From Planctomycetaceae bacterium (lineage in GTDB: Bacteria > Planctomycetota > Planctomycetia > Pirellulales > Pirellulaceae), in assembly GCA_024642205.1 (NCBI GenBank), contig JAHEBQ010000020.1, forward strand, positions 39,051-97,185: 58,135 nucleotides of DNA, in the 5' to 3' direction. Every line of letters starts with the position of its first letter. The stretch's first letter is position 1. Below the pieces are notes generated by a model. It saw only the letters and a list, made by a program, of their open reading frames with translations. It had not been told where the DNA came from and did not search any database. This document shows, piece by piece, positions 25,917-35,426 of this stretch. The position numbers and the translations under genes are program-made.

Positions 25917-27107
25917 TCATACGACGGACGCAATCGCGTCACATAACCGATTCAAATTCTGGCTGTTGATTCCAGCAACGTTGATCCGCCCACTGCCCAG
26001 TATGTAAATCGAATACTCTTCTTTCAAACGGGCGACCTGGTCTGGAGTCAAACCGGAATAACTGAACATTCCACGCTGTCGATTGATGTACTGAAAATCC
26101 TTATGGGGAACTCGACTCTGCATCGCGTCTACAAAATTCGTTCTCAGTTCGAGAATCCGCTCGCGAATTTCGGTCAACTCGGTCTGCCAGATTTGCCTCA
26201 ATTCGGCGTCATGCAAGATGGTGTCCACGATTGCGCCACCGTGGAGTGGCGGATTGGAATAGATTGTGCGAATCGTCAACTTGATCTGGCTGAGCATGGC
26301 GGCTGCGGAATCGGCGTCATGCGAAACCGAAGCGATTCCGCCTACGCGTTCCGCATACAGGCCAAAGTTTTTCGAAAATGAATTGCAGACAATCGCCTCG
26401 CCACCTGTTTCGACAAAATGGCGAATCGGAAACGCGTCGGCATCCAGGCTTTCACCGAAGCCCTGATACGCAAAGTCGAAAACCGGCAGCAACCGAAGTT
26501 CCTTGATCAACTCCCCAAGTTGCTTCCATTGTTCGACGGAGGGATCGACACCCGTTGGGTTATGGCAAACCGTGTGAAACAAAACGGCTTGACCTGGCCC
26601 TGCCTGGCCCAACGAATCGATCAACCGTTCAAAATCCAGTCCCGTCCTGTTTTCATCGAGATAGTCATATTGTTCGACATTCAAGCCAACCGCGCCGTAA
26701 ATTTGTGGGTGATTAACCCACGTCGGGTTGCTCATCCAAATCGTATCGACATTGAAAACCCGCTTGAGTGTCTCGCCGGCAATTCGCAGCGAGACGGTTC
26801 CACCAGGTGTCTGCGCTGCAACGCAATGAACGGAATCATGATCGAATAACCTGTCGCCCAGGACCAGTCGACCGATCGATTCGTTGTACGACGGCGGACC
26901 ATCGATCGGCAGGTAGTTCTTGTTTCCGGCCGAATCCAACAGCTTTTGTTCTGCTTTTCGGACGCACTGCATCACCGGAGTCGTTCCCGATTCATCCTGA
27001 TAGACCCCTACCGAAAGGTTGATTTTGTCAGGGTTAACGTCCTTCTTGAATTGCTCGATCAGTCCAAATATGGAATCTGGTGGGCTCAACGGTACAGCTT
27101 CAAACAT
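25917..27107 (-). CDS. Aromatic/aspartate aminotransferase (class I, TyrB/AspC type)
   Basis: PLP-dependent transaminase, cytoplasmic, 396 residues, matching the AspC/TyrB length. The ATG at 27107 (MFEAVPLSPPDSIFGL) is the characteristic start of this subgroup. Motifs: KINLSVGVYQDESG, FHTVCHNPTGVDPS (the NPTG loop), FDFAYQGFGESLDADAF (the Asp and Tyr that contact PLP), VCNSFSKNFGLYAERVG with the PLP lysine, and the C-terminal SGRINVAGIN with the substrate-binding Arg. It could make aspartate/oxaloacetate or transaminate tyrosine to 4-hydroxyphenylpyruvate, the HppD substrate, but the two genes are 20 kb apart. It stands alone on its strand. Confidence 0.93.
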   Translation of the reverse strand: MFEAVPLSPPDSIFGLIEQFKKDVNPDKINLSVGVYQDESGTTPVMQCVRKAEQKLLDSAGNKNYLPIDGPPSYNESIGRLVLGDRLFDHDSVHCVAAQTPGGTVSLRIAGETLKRVFNVDTIWMSNPTWVNHPQIYGAVGLNVEQYDYLDENRTGLDFERLIDSLGQAGPGQAVLFHTVCHNPTGVDPSVEQWKQLGELIKELRLLPVFDFAYQGFGESLDADAFPIRHFVETGGEAIVCNSFSKNFGLYAERVGGIASVSHDADSAAAMLSQIKLTIRTIYSNPPLHGGAIVDTILHDAELRQIWQTELTEIRERILELRTNFVDAMQSRVPHKDFQYINRQRGMFSYSGLTPDQVARLKEEYSIYILGSGRINVAGINSQNLNRLCDAIASVV

Positions 27108-27406
27108 CAACGTGCCTTCGAAATCGGATACATTTGCAAGACGGAAATCAACAATCTAGCACGGGAGTTGACTGTCGAAAGGCCCTAAGTCGATTGGCGC
27201 GGCGAAAACAGGGTGAGTTCGCCGAAGAGCTTATTTCTTACGAGACGAAGCCAAGCCGCCCGTTTAGGCTGTTTGGCAAGGTCTATTCAAAATGACACGC
27301 CGTTGCAGCCAAATGATTGGCTCGTAATAATCCTTAGTTCGGTTCGACCGACCCTTATTCGGTGTCAACCACTCGCGAATCAAACTTCCGTTACTCACAA
27401 AATCTT

Positions 27407-28639
27407 ATGTCAAAACGTGTTGGATTATGGCTGGTCGGAGCCCATGGCGGCGTTTCAACCACTGTCGCAGTCGGCTGGGCTGCGCTCAAACTCAAACTCA
27501 TCGATGATTGCGGCCTGGTCAGCCAGCTCGATCCATTTGCCGGACTGGGCCTGATTGACTGGGACAACATCGTACTGGGGGGGCACGAGATCCGAAAAAC
27601 CGACAGTCGGACCGAAGCGTTTCAATTGTCCGGTGTCACGCCCGCGATCAACCGCGAGTTGATCATCAAGTGCGAAACGGAACTGTCGGAGTTTGACAAA
27701 AATGTTCGGCCTGGCATTCTGTACAACGTCGGCGATACGATCAGGAAACTCTCGGATCAGGATTTCGTAATTGAGGCCGCCAGCGCACGAGACGCGATTG
27801 ATCGAATCCAGTCGGATCTGCTGGAGTTTTCCAGGAGCCATGAGCTCGAGCAATTGATCGTGGTCAACCTTGCATCCACCGAACCGTCCATCGATCCGGC
27901 GCAACTGCCACCCACCTGGGCAGAATTGGAACCATGGCTCTCCAACGCCGACTGCCCGCTGCCGGCCAGTTCGTTGTATGCGATCGCGGCTCTGGAAAAA
28001 GGATGGCCGTTTGTCAACTTTACACCGTCACTCGGAAGTTGCCCGAAAGCAATCAATGAACTCGCTGTCAGCCGAGGAACGTGCCACATGGGCCACGATG
28101 GAAAGACAGGAGAGACGTTTTTGAAAAGCGTACTCGCTCCGGCATTCGCGAACCGGAATCTCGACATCATGAGTTGGGTGGGACACAACATCTTTGGCAA
28201 CATGGACGGCAAAGTCCTTGATGACCCGATTAACAAACAGACCAAGGTCACGAGCAAGGATCGACTGCTGGGCCAGATTTTGGGATACCATCCGCAAACC
28301 CACATCAGCATCGAATACATCAAAAGCCTCGGCGACTGGAAAACGGCCTGGGACCATATTCATTTTCGGGGATTTCTCGGTACACCCATGATCATGACGT
28401 TTACCTGGCAGGGTTGCGATTCGATTCTGGCCGCGCCGCTGGTATTGGATTTATTTCGTTTCACGGAACTGGCGGTCAGAAACGGCGAGACCGGCTTGTT
28501 AACTTTCCTGGCCAGTTTCTTCAAATCGCCGCTGGGTACCGACGAAAACGATTTCTCGGCTCAATTCAGACTGCTGACCGATTGGGCGGCACAACAGCGT
28601 TCCAGCGATCGAAGTCAGACACCGATTTTACCGCAATGA
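27407..28639 (+). CDS. ino1: myo-Inositol-1-phosphate synthase
   Basis: NAD-dependent enzyme converting glucose 6-phosphate to 1D-myo-inositol 3-phosphate, the first step of inositol lipid or polyol synthesis. The ATG at 27407 (MSKRVGLWLVGAHGGVSTTV) places the Rossmann glycine motif GAHGGVST near the N-terminus as usual; a GTG 15 codons upstream is less likely. Later motifs: VVNLASTEPSIDP, VNFTPSLGSCPKAINELA, HMGHDGKTGETFLKS (the GKTG active-site loop) and SWVGHNIFGNMDGKVL. At 410 residues it is of the bacterial/archaeal short type. No inositol monophosphatase lies next to it. Family assignment is secure, and the symbol is by analogy. Confidence 0.93.
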   Translation: MSKRVGLWLVGAHGGVSTTVAVGWAALKLKLIDDCGLVSQLDPFAGLGLIDWDNIVLGGHEIRKTDSRTEAFQLSGVTPAINRELIIKCETELSEFDKNVRPGILYNVGDTIRKLSDQDFVIEAASARDAIDRIQSDLLEFSRSHELEQLIVVNLASTEPSIDPAQLPPTWAELEPWLSNADCPLPASSLYAIAALEKGWPFVNFTPSLGSCPKAINELAVSRGTCHMGHDGKTGETFLKSVLAPAFANRNLDIMSWVGHNIFGNMDGKVLDDPINKQTKVTSKDRLLGQILGYHPQTHISIEYIKSLGDWKTAWDHIHFRGFLGTPMIMTFTWQGCDSILAAPLVLDLFRFTELAVRNGETGLLTFLASFFKSPLGTDENDFSAQFRLLTDWAAQQRSSDRSQTPILPQ

Positions 28640-28753
28640 ACCACGGAGTTCTTTCGTTCGTTTGAGATTCCGTCAATGGCAAGCTTCGGGCTGAACCGAA
28701 ACTCGAGAGATCGGGGAATTTGCCGAGACGAACGTTTGACGTAGCTCTGTTTT

Positions 28754-29816
28754 CTACAATATCTTCAACCTCAGGCTGCGGAATTCCCAGGAGGCAATCC
28801 GCTTGCCGGATGGCCAGGAACAAACCTGACGATGGTGTCGCCGAGTTCTCCAGCAGTGCCGGAGTTGTCGACGCAGCACGCGCAGCGCCTCCTCCGCCAA
28901 CAGGAAATGTCCGTCGGTCGTGGGATGCACAATGTCCCAGAACAGGAAACCGGACGGATCATCGCCATTGGCAGCGCCGGTAGGCAGATGCGGATCAACG
29001 ACGTTGGAAAGCCCAAACACTCCAAGGGTTGGCCACGGCATCCTGGAGAACGCCGGACGAGCTCATCCGAATTGTCTTGACACCCGTGGCTGCCAGTCCG
29101 TCCAGCGCGGCATCAAGACGATCGTTGTAGGCTGCAGAAATATACGAAAGAAAGGCCCCGGTTTCGGGTGCATTGCCAAACGGCGTCAAGTCAAGATCCG
29201 GCAGGTTAACAACCAGAATACGCCGAGCCCCGGCTCGATGCAGTCGTTGAACCGCCGTGACGGTGTTGGCAACACCCGTGGAGATGGTCAGTTGTACTTG
29301 CTCAGCGTCAAAGAGGTTCGCGGTGTAAAAGTCGTTGCCTCCTGCCCACACCACATGGAGCGCACACTTGTCTGCTCTCCTTCCGTCAAGGTCATCGACC
29401 CAATCATCGATTTGGTCAAAAAGCCCCGGATACTCGCGGTCCTCGCAACCCTACTCTGACAGACCATGATCATTGGTGTTATCGCGCCCAGTCGTCGCGC
29501 CACCAACGGCGTAGTTCGTGACAGATTCGGGCTCAATTCCCATCGCTTCGGCAACATACTCGATCCAGATCATCCCGTTTGAAAAGTGACCGTCGAAGTA
29601 GAAACCAGCCACCGGGTAACATTCATTCGTTAGGCCAAACATGTTCCCCGTATCCGTCAGGCTGTCACCGAATGCAACGATTCCTGTATCGAAGCCTCGT
29701 TCGTCTGAATCTCCGCCACCCGTTTGTGCGGCAAGCAGGGAAGACGAAAGCGAAACGGCAAGTGCAAGTGTCAGCATGATGCCTGCCATCGATCGGCGTA
29801 GGTTCAATTTCCTCAT
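28754..29816 (-). pseudogene. Decayed secreted SGNH/GDSL hydrolase
   Basis: The gene starts at the ATG at 29816 with an AAAGGAAT ribosome site and a signal peptide (MAGIMLTLALAVSLSSSLLA). The nucleophile block FGDSLTDTGN is followed by an in-frame TAG at 29451-29453 after GRDNTNDHGLSE. The same frame then resumes with WAGGNDFYTA (block III) and DLDLTPFG. Near 29025 a one-base shift moves the rest into another frame, which carries FGLSNVVDPHLPTG and the last catalytic block DIVHPT. All catalytic residues are thus in the DNA but not in one frame. It was probably a secreted esterase or lipase, now inactive. Sequencing error could explain one lesion, less easily two. Confidence 0.8.
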
Positions 29817-29999
29817 GGTATTCCTTTTGGGGTTCTGATTCTGACCAACACAGTTCATTGACAAGAGGTTGCCTTGCGTCAAAATTCCAGCGACTCAAGG
29901 CACTCACTTGTGGTCGACATCTCTAAGTGCGATTTCGCTCGCCAAGACGTCACGACGTGCCAGGGAAAACAGAAAAATCCTTATGCAAGCATCCCACCT

Positions 30000-30023
30000 A
30001 AAAAAGGTGTCAGGAACCTTTAT
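30000..30023. repeat. REP-like element, left copy
   Basis: AAAAAGGTGTCAGGAACCTTT forms a short hairpin (AAAGGT/ACCTTT stem, GTCAGGA loop). It is the exact inverse of the copy at 30732 and lies 38 bp before the RAYT start, as expected for the element recognised by such transposases. Confidence 0.9.
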
Positions 30024-30060
30024 TTGACGTGAATCGCATATTCGGATAAACTCCGAGATT

Positions 30061-30744
30061 ATGGGACGACCAAAGCGAGACTCACGGGCTGGGATCATCT
30101 ATCACGTGCTCAATCGAGCCAACGCGAAGATGACGATTTTTGAAACGAACGGAGATTACGAAGCTTTTGAACGCGTTCTAACCCAAGCCGTCGAACGATC
30201 AAAAATGCGACTATTGAGTTACTGCGTCATGCCGAATCATTGGCATCTAGTTGTTTGGCCACATGAGGACGGGCAATTATCGAATTTCGTGGGCTGGCTT
30301 ACGCTGACTCACACACAGCGATGGCACGCCCACCGGCACTCCACCGGGACCGGGCACCTTTATCAGGGAAGATTTAAGTCATTTCCATGCCAGGACGATG
30401 AGCATTTTTCGACACTCAACCGGTATGTCGAGCGAAATGCTCTGAACGCCAACCTTGTGAAGCGAGCCGAAGCGTGGCGTTGGAGCAGCCTGTATCGTTG
30501 GCATTCTGGAACAGCAAAGGAAAAAGAGATTCTCGCTGTATGGCCGTTGACACGCAAGCGAAACTGGATCGACTTCGTTAATCAACCAGCATCCCAGGGT
30601 GAGTTCGCGGCTCTTCAACGCAGCATCCAACGGGGCTGTCCGTTTGGTGATGAACAATGGACCACCCAAAAGGTACAACAGCTGGGACTTGAAAGCACAA
30701 TGAGGTCACGGGGAAGGCCAAGACATAGCCCAAAAGGTTCCTGA
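30061..30744 (+). CDS. REP-associated tyrosine transposase (RAYT)
   Basis: A Y1-type HUH single-strand transposase of 227 residues, thought to act on REP hairpins. The ATG at 30061 (MGRPKRDSRAGIIYHVLNR) is the usual family start. The HUH metal motif is MPNHWHLVV, the catalytic Tyr lies in LNRYVERNAL, and the family segment GTGHLYQGRFKSFP is intact. The last codons and the TGA stop fall inside the right REP copy (SPKGS then stop), so the gene seems to have landed as a unit with its repeats. It is convergent with the WD40 kinase, which ends eight bases further on. It looks intact and could still be active. Confidence 0.93.
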   Translation: MGRPKRDSRAGIIYHVLNRANAKMTIFETNGDYEAFERVLTQAVERSKMRLLSYCVMPNHWHLVVWPHEDGQLSNFVGWLTLTHTQRWHAHRHSTGTGHLYQGRFKSFPCQDDEHFSTLNRYVERNALNANLVKRAEAWRWSSLYRWHSGTAKEKEILAVWPLTRKRNWIDFVNQPASQGEFAALQRSIQRGCPFGDEQWTTQKVQQLGLESTMRSRGRPRHSPKGS

Positions 30745-30755
30745 CACCTTTTTAT
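30732..30755. repeat. REP-like element, right copy, containing two stop codons
   Basis: AAAAGGTTCCTGACACCTTT inverts the left copy at 30000. It supplies the TGA of the RAYT gene (30742-30744) and the TAA of the opposing WD40 kinase (30752-30754), so both reading frames end in the repeat. Confidence 0.9.
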
Positions 30756-33700
30756 TCGACTTTCCAGATTCTTGCTGTTCCATCCCAGCGAGCTGCGGCA
30801 ACGCTTTTCCCGTCAGGTGAAAATGTCACACTGTGGATGTGAACTCCATCCAAACGAAACGAAACGGTGTGCTCTCCAGTCTTCACATTCCAAAAATGGA
30901 TGTTTCCCTCCTTTCCGCCAGAAACCAATGTCCTGCCGTCCGGTGAATAAGTGGCAAACATCGCATCGCCCGAATGGGCATCCAGCTGGTTCCGGATTCT
31001 GCCGTTTGAATAGCCGAGAATTGAAATACTTCCGTCGGCTGTCGTTACCGATAGCCATTTTCCATCGGGTGAATCGTCAAGACTCGTAATATCTTCCGAC
31101 ATCGTGTGTAACAACTCCGGTGCGTTTCCGGAGTCAATTTCCCAGCGATATACCCTTTGATCCGTTCCTCCGAAGGCCACGGAATTTCCGTCGGCGCCAA
31201 ACGAAACAGCCCAAACATCGCGTTTTTCAGGCATCACTAGTCGAGCCTGTTCGGTCTTGCTGACCAGCTCCCAGATGATCACGACGCCGGCATTGCTACC
31301 GGAAACCAACCGCTTGCCGTCGCGCGAAAAATCCAGCGAATTTACGAAAGCACCGTGGCCTTTCAATTCGGCTATGGACCGGCGCGTTCCCAAATCCCAC
31401 AGCCGAACGCTTCCGTCTTGACTTGCTGAGGCAAGTGTTTTTCCATCTGGCGAAAACCGAACAAACTGAACGCTTTGCCGGTGACCATTCAATTCGTAAA
31501 GTTTCGCGCCTGTTCGCGGGTCCCAAATAACGATCCGGGAATCTTCGCCAGCCACCGCCAGCATGCGATTGTCCATGGAAAATGAAATTGACCACAATCT
31601 TGCAGGACCATCATTCAGTCGCAACTCAGATGTTGATTGCAACGTTTCCCAAATTTTTGCCGAATTATCACGACTAACCGTAACCAAGCCGTCGGACGCC
31701 AGAAATTCCGCACCATAGACTGCGTTTGAATGCCCACGAATCGTTTGAAACAACTTCAACGTTTTGACGTCCCAAACATATGCCAGGCTGTCAGTGCCAT
31801 GGGTCAGAAAGTACTTCCCCGACGGATCAACGGTCGTGCCGTTAGCAAACTGTGCCGGATCGGTTAACCGGCCAAGGAAACTGTTGTCCAAGAAATTCCA
31901 AAAAGCAATTTCTGTCGGCATGACAACCGCCAACGTCCGGCCATCGTTCAACGATTCGATGTAGGCACTTTCAGTCAGTCTGTTCAATTTCTGTTCTGGA
32001 GCGTCCACCGACAATTCTTGAATCGACAGTTGATTCCCACAAACAAACGCAAACTTGCGGTTGTCATTCGCCAATTCAATCGCGTCGATCGGCTTGCCTC
32101 TGGCAACCAGCAACTCATGAGCCTCGCTGCCGGCAAGGTTCCAACGGCGAACCGTTCCGTCTGCCGAAGACGACAAGAGCGACTTGCTGTCGCTGGTGAA
32201 ACAAATATCAGTTACCGGTTTCACGTGACCTTCCAGTTGCCTGCATTTCTGGGTCGAAGTCACATACAGCTCAATCGAATTTCCCTGATAGACCGCAACA
32301 AATTCTCCATCCGGCGAAAACTGACTTTGAATTCCTCGGTCGGTATTTGCCTGGAAAACCGCTTCAAATCCCCCCTCCAGCTTTTTCCAGACTCGGGCGA
32401 AGCCCCGCCCACAGGCCAACAAAAATTCGCCGTTGGCGCTGTACGCCAGGCGCTGAATGCTCCCCGGATGTCCGTCCAATTCGAGAACTTTGACGGGTTG
32501 CGCCGAGTTGGTCCAAAATTGAATCTTTCCATCGTCCCCAGCCAGTGCCAAAAGGTTACTCGTTGGATCCGCCGCCACCCCCACAATCTTGTCACCGTAC
32601 CGGATCGTCGGAACATCGCTCAGTTTGTCGCACAGCGAGTCAAAATAGTCCCATTCAAACGTTCGCGAGTCAGGTTCCGCTCGATCCAGCAACTCCCGGA
32701 CGCGCAACGGCAAACCGCTTTCCCAAGCGTCCTGAATCATATTCATGTGTGCGACGTAGAGAAAATCGGATTTGATCTGTTTTTGACGATTCGCCTCAAA
32801 CAACCCCAACGTAGTACCACCAATACCGGCTATGAGCATCAGCAACATCAGACCCGCGACCGCAACGGCCACACGATTTCGATTAACAAATTTCCGGATG
32901 ACATAGGCGGCACTGGGAGGTGCGGCCGAAACCGGATCACCATCGATGTAACGCTGGATATCAATCCCCAGTCCGTTGGCCGTATCATAGCGCCGGTTGC
33001 GTTCCTTCTCCATTGCTTTCATCACGATCCAGTCGAGATCTCCACGTAACAACGACCCCAGCAGCTTCGGGTCGACTCCTCGATGGTTCGCGATCTCGAC
33101 GGATGATTTCTGGGTACTCAATCGCAGACTCGGCCTGGGTGGATCTTCTTCTCGAATGATCTTCAGGACCTGATCCAGCGCCGCCGAGCTCATGCGTTTC
33201 TTGTTAAACGGGGTGTTTCCCGTAAGGAGCTCGTACAGCAACACACCCAGTGAGTAGATGTCCGCTCGTGTGTCGACATCGAGTCCGTTCATTTTTGACT
33301 GCTCTGGACTCATGTAGGCAAGAGTCCCCATCACTTGTCCGAATTGGGTGAACATCGTCTTATCGGTCAGGCTTTGACCAAGCGCCTTGGCCAGTCCGAA
33401 GTCGATAATCTTGGGGACGACCTTTTCGTCATACTCGGCGACGAGGATGTTGTTTGGCTTGAGGTCGCGATGAATGATTCCTTTCTGATGCGCGTGCTGC
33501 ACTGCGTTACAAACCAATATGAACAATTTGAGTCGCTGCTCGACGTTCAGCCGGTTCTGATCGCAGTACTCCGTGATCGGGATCCCCTTAACCAGCTCCA
33601 TTACAAAATAGGGGCTCCCGTTATCGGTCGTTCCCACATCCAGTAGACGCGCGATATTCGGATGGTCCATCATCGCCAGCGCTTGACGCTCCGCCTCAAA

Positions 33701-34126
33701 CCGGGCAATCACTTGTTTCGAGTCCATTCCGGATTTGATGACTTTGAGTGCAACTCGACGCTTGACCGGTTGTTCCTGTTGGGCCATGAAGACGCTTCCC
33801 ATACCCCCTTCGCCAATTTGCTGGAGCAATTTATACGGACCGATTTCGGTCGGGCGATCTTCAGGCTTATTCGACTGCGTCGTTTCAATTTCCGTTTGGT
33901 TGAAGCGGTCCCAATAATCACTGAGTTCCTTTTCCCGGAATTGAGCGATGGGTTTTTCCAGGAAACCGTCGGCCGCATGAAATGACCGGATCAGGTCTTC
34001 GATTTTAGCGCGTAACTCTTCATCACCAATGCATGCCTTTTCCAAAAACACCTGCTGCTCTTCCGCTGAATCGATTTCAATCGCGCATGAGAAAATTTCC
34101 TGAGGATTTAATTTGTCGTCTCTCAC
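30752..34126 (-). CDS. Ser/Thr protein kinase with WD40 repeats
   Basis: A large membrane kinase of 1124 residues. I place the start at GTG 34126 (VRDDKLNPQEIF) with a GGAGAG site in front; the frame is open 28 codons upstream without a ribosome site. Residues about 97-390 are the kinase domain: IGEGGMGSVF loop, Lys128 in VALKVIK, HRDLKPNNIL with Asp221, DFGLAKALG, and SPEQ in place of APE. One membrane helix (about 420-443, VAVAGLMLLMLIAGIGG) separates it from about 14 WD40-like repeats to the end (HRQSVQFVRFSPDGKTLASA). The WD40 part would be extracytoplasmic and may bind a partner. The last residues end in a REP repeat, so the native C-terminus may have been slightly changed. Confidence 0.93.
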   Translation of the reverse strand: MRDDKLNPQEIFSCAIEIDSAEEQQVFLEKACIGDEELRAKIEDLIRSFHAADGFLEKPIAQFREKELSDYWDRFNQTEIETTQSNKPEDRPTEIGPYKLLQQIGEGGMGSVFMAQQEQPVKRRVALKVIKSGMDSKQVIARFEAERQALAMMDHPNIARLLDVGTTDNGSPYFVMELVKGIPITEYCDQNRLNVEQRLKLFILVCNAVQHAHQKGIIHRDLKPNNILVAEYDEKVVPKIIDFGLAKALGQSLTDKTMFTQFGQVMGTLAYMSPEQSKMNGLDVDTRADIYSLGVLLYELLTGNTPFNKKRMSSAALDQVLKIIREEDPPRPSLRLSTQKSSVEIANHRGVDPKLLGSLLRGDLDWIVMKAMEKERNRRYDTANGLGIDIQRYIDGDPVSAAPPSAAYVIRKFVNRNRVAVAVAGLMLLMLIAGIGGTTLGLFEANRQKQIKSDFLYVAHMNMIQDAWESGLPLRVRELLDRAEPDSRTFEWDYFDSLCDKLSDVPTIRYGDKIVGVAADPTSNLLALAGDDGKIQFWTNSAQPVKVLELDGHPGSIQRLAYSANGEFLLACGRGFARVWKKLEGGFEAVFQANTDRGIQSQFSPDGEFVAVYQGNSIELYVTSTQKCRQLEGHVKPVTDICFTSDSKSLLSSSADGTVRRWNLAGSEAHELLVARGKPIDAIELANDNRKFAFVCGNQLSIQELSVDAPEQKLNRLTESAYIESLNDGRTLAVVMPTEIAFWNFLDNSFLGRLTDPAQFANGTTVDPSGKYFLTHGTDSLAYVWDVKTLKLFQTIRGHSNAVYGAEFLASDGLVTVSRDNSAKIWETLQSTSELRLNDGPARLWSISFSMDNRMLAVAGEDSRIVIWDPRTGAKLYELNGHRQSVQFVRFSPDGKTLASASQDGSVRLWDLGTRRSIAELKGHGAFVNSLDFSRDGKRLVSGSNAGVVIIWELVSKTEQARLVMPEKRDVWAVSFGADGNSVAFGGTDQRVYRWEIDSGNAPELLHTMSEDITSLDDSPDGKWLSVTTADGSISILGYSNGRIRNQLDAHSGDAMFATYSPDGRTLVSGGKEGNIHFWNVKTGEHTVSFRLDGVHIHSVTFSPDGKSVAAARWDGTARIWKVE

Positions 34127-35382
34127 AGGATCTCTCCAGGTTTTGTCAGCGACAGGCTGATTTACGTCTTGAATTCGAGTGCGAACGCCTTGCGTTAGCC
34201 ACCGGCTCAACCTCAGGAATCGGCTTCAATCGCGATGCTACCAATCTTGCCAAAGCCGATCTTACCCTTTGATGCTGCAGACGCGGCCCTGGGCAATAAA
34301 AAAACCGCAAGTTTCTAAACTGAAATCGACAGCAGGTGTTACCGATGCAATGGAAGAAGCAGCAAAGTCCTGCGTCCATTTCCGCGGAACCGTCCCGTCC
34401 TGTCTCAAGCGTGTCGGGTTCGGAACAACATTCTGACTGTCACCCATTTGTTCTGCAGGTGAAGAAAAAAGCAACATCGTTTCGGCACGGCACCCAAGTT
34501 CAGCTACATGTTGTAAAAAGTCGGTGCTCTAATTTCATCAGTTGAGAATCGCCAAACGTGGCGAATCCCACTGCCAATTGGCAGTGCATCCTCGCGCTAA
34601 CACCAAGGATAATCGCCATCATTGCCAAATCTCCCGATCCGTCCTACATGACGTACCTCATTGGAGCCGACACTACTGGTTCAGACAAAGAAACTGCATT
34701 GAGCCCTTTTTGCAAGCCATTTTTGCGAGCCATTTGCTGGCAATTCATTAATGGCGGACCCGATGAATTCCTACCGGTTGGCAATTGATAGATTGCCAAC
34801 GAGCCATCAAATGGATTCAAAACTTATTGGATCGTTGAACTGTGATGTCGCCGACAATGGGTATCCCTCGATACCTGGGAAAGCAAATTTGATCATGACC
34901 TCACCTCTTGATGTCGCTAACAATTGACGGTTTCCAGCATGCCCGGGTTTGGAATGTTGAATTCGGAAGGGATAACCCATGGGCCGTTTGTCGATCAGTG
35001 CGAAACCACGATGCCAACTACGCCACAAAAACAGAAAAAAAGACCATCAGCGGGGGGTTTGATTATCAGCGTTCGTCGCGACTCCGGTTTCGGTTACCAA
35101 TCGTTGGGTGCACGTGCAATGCAAATGAAGACGGCATTTTGATTTACGAGGTAATTCCGTCATCCGAATTCACTCCGAACCAAGACGACATCCTCCCGAA
35201 AGTCGCAACGCGAACGCATTGGGCAACTTTATAATCAGGATCGAAACAAAAACTTGACAACGTCACCGAGAAAATCCTGCCGAGGCCCTGCTCAAGCCAT
35301 GCTTTTACGCCTTGGCTTCCTTATTTCGTCGGCGCTATTTCATCTATTGGCTCTTTGGTTGAGCCATAAGAGATTTACTTTT
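34127..35382. other. Long intergenic region, about 1.25 kb, between divergent kinase and sigma genes
   Basis: No recognisable gene. Small open frames exist on both strands but have no ribosome site or domain. It holds a perfect 18-bp palindrome (34569-34586), a TGGCTC/GAGCCA hairpin (35348-35366) and imperfect direct repeats with GATGTCGC near 34842 and 34909. It may hold promoters for both flanking genes or a decayed gene. Confidence 0.4.
34569..34586. promoter_or_regulatory. Perfect 18-bp palindrome
   Basis: CACTGCCAATTGGCAGTG equals its own reverse complement over 18 bases with no gap. This is a typical size for a dimeric regulator site. It lies about 440 bp upstream of the WD40 kinase start and about 840 bp upstream of the sigma gene. 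The binding protein is unknown. Confidence 0.45.
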
Positions 35383-35399
35383 CAGGTTCCTGACACCTG
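35383..35399. repeat. Third REP-like copy, upstream of sigma gene
   Basis: CAGGTTCCTGACACCTG matches the core of the REP pair around the RAYT gene, in the same orientation as the copy at 30732. Outer bases form CAGGT/ACCTG. It ends 27 bases before the ECF sigma start and could affect its transcription or translation. Confidence 0.8.
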
Positions 35400-35426
35400 G
35401 GACTGGTTCTGGTTATATTAACTCAA

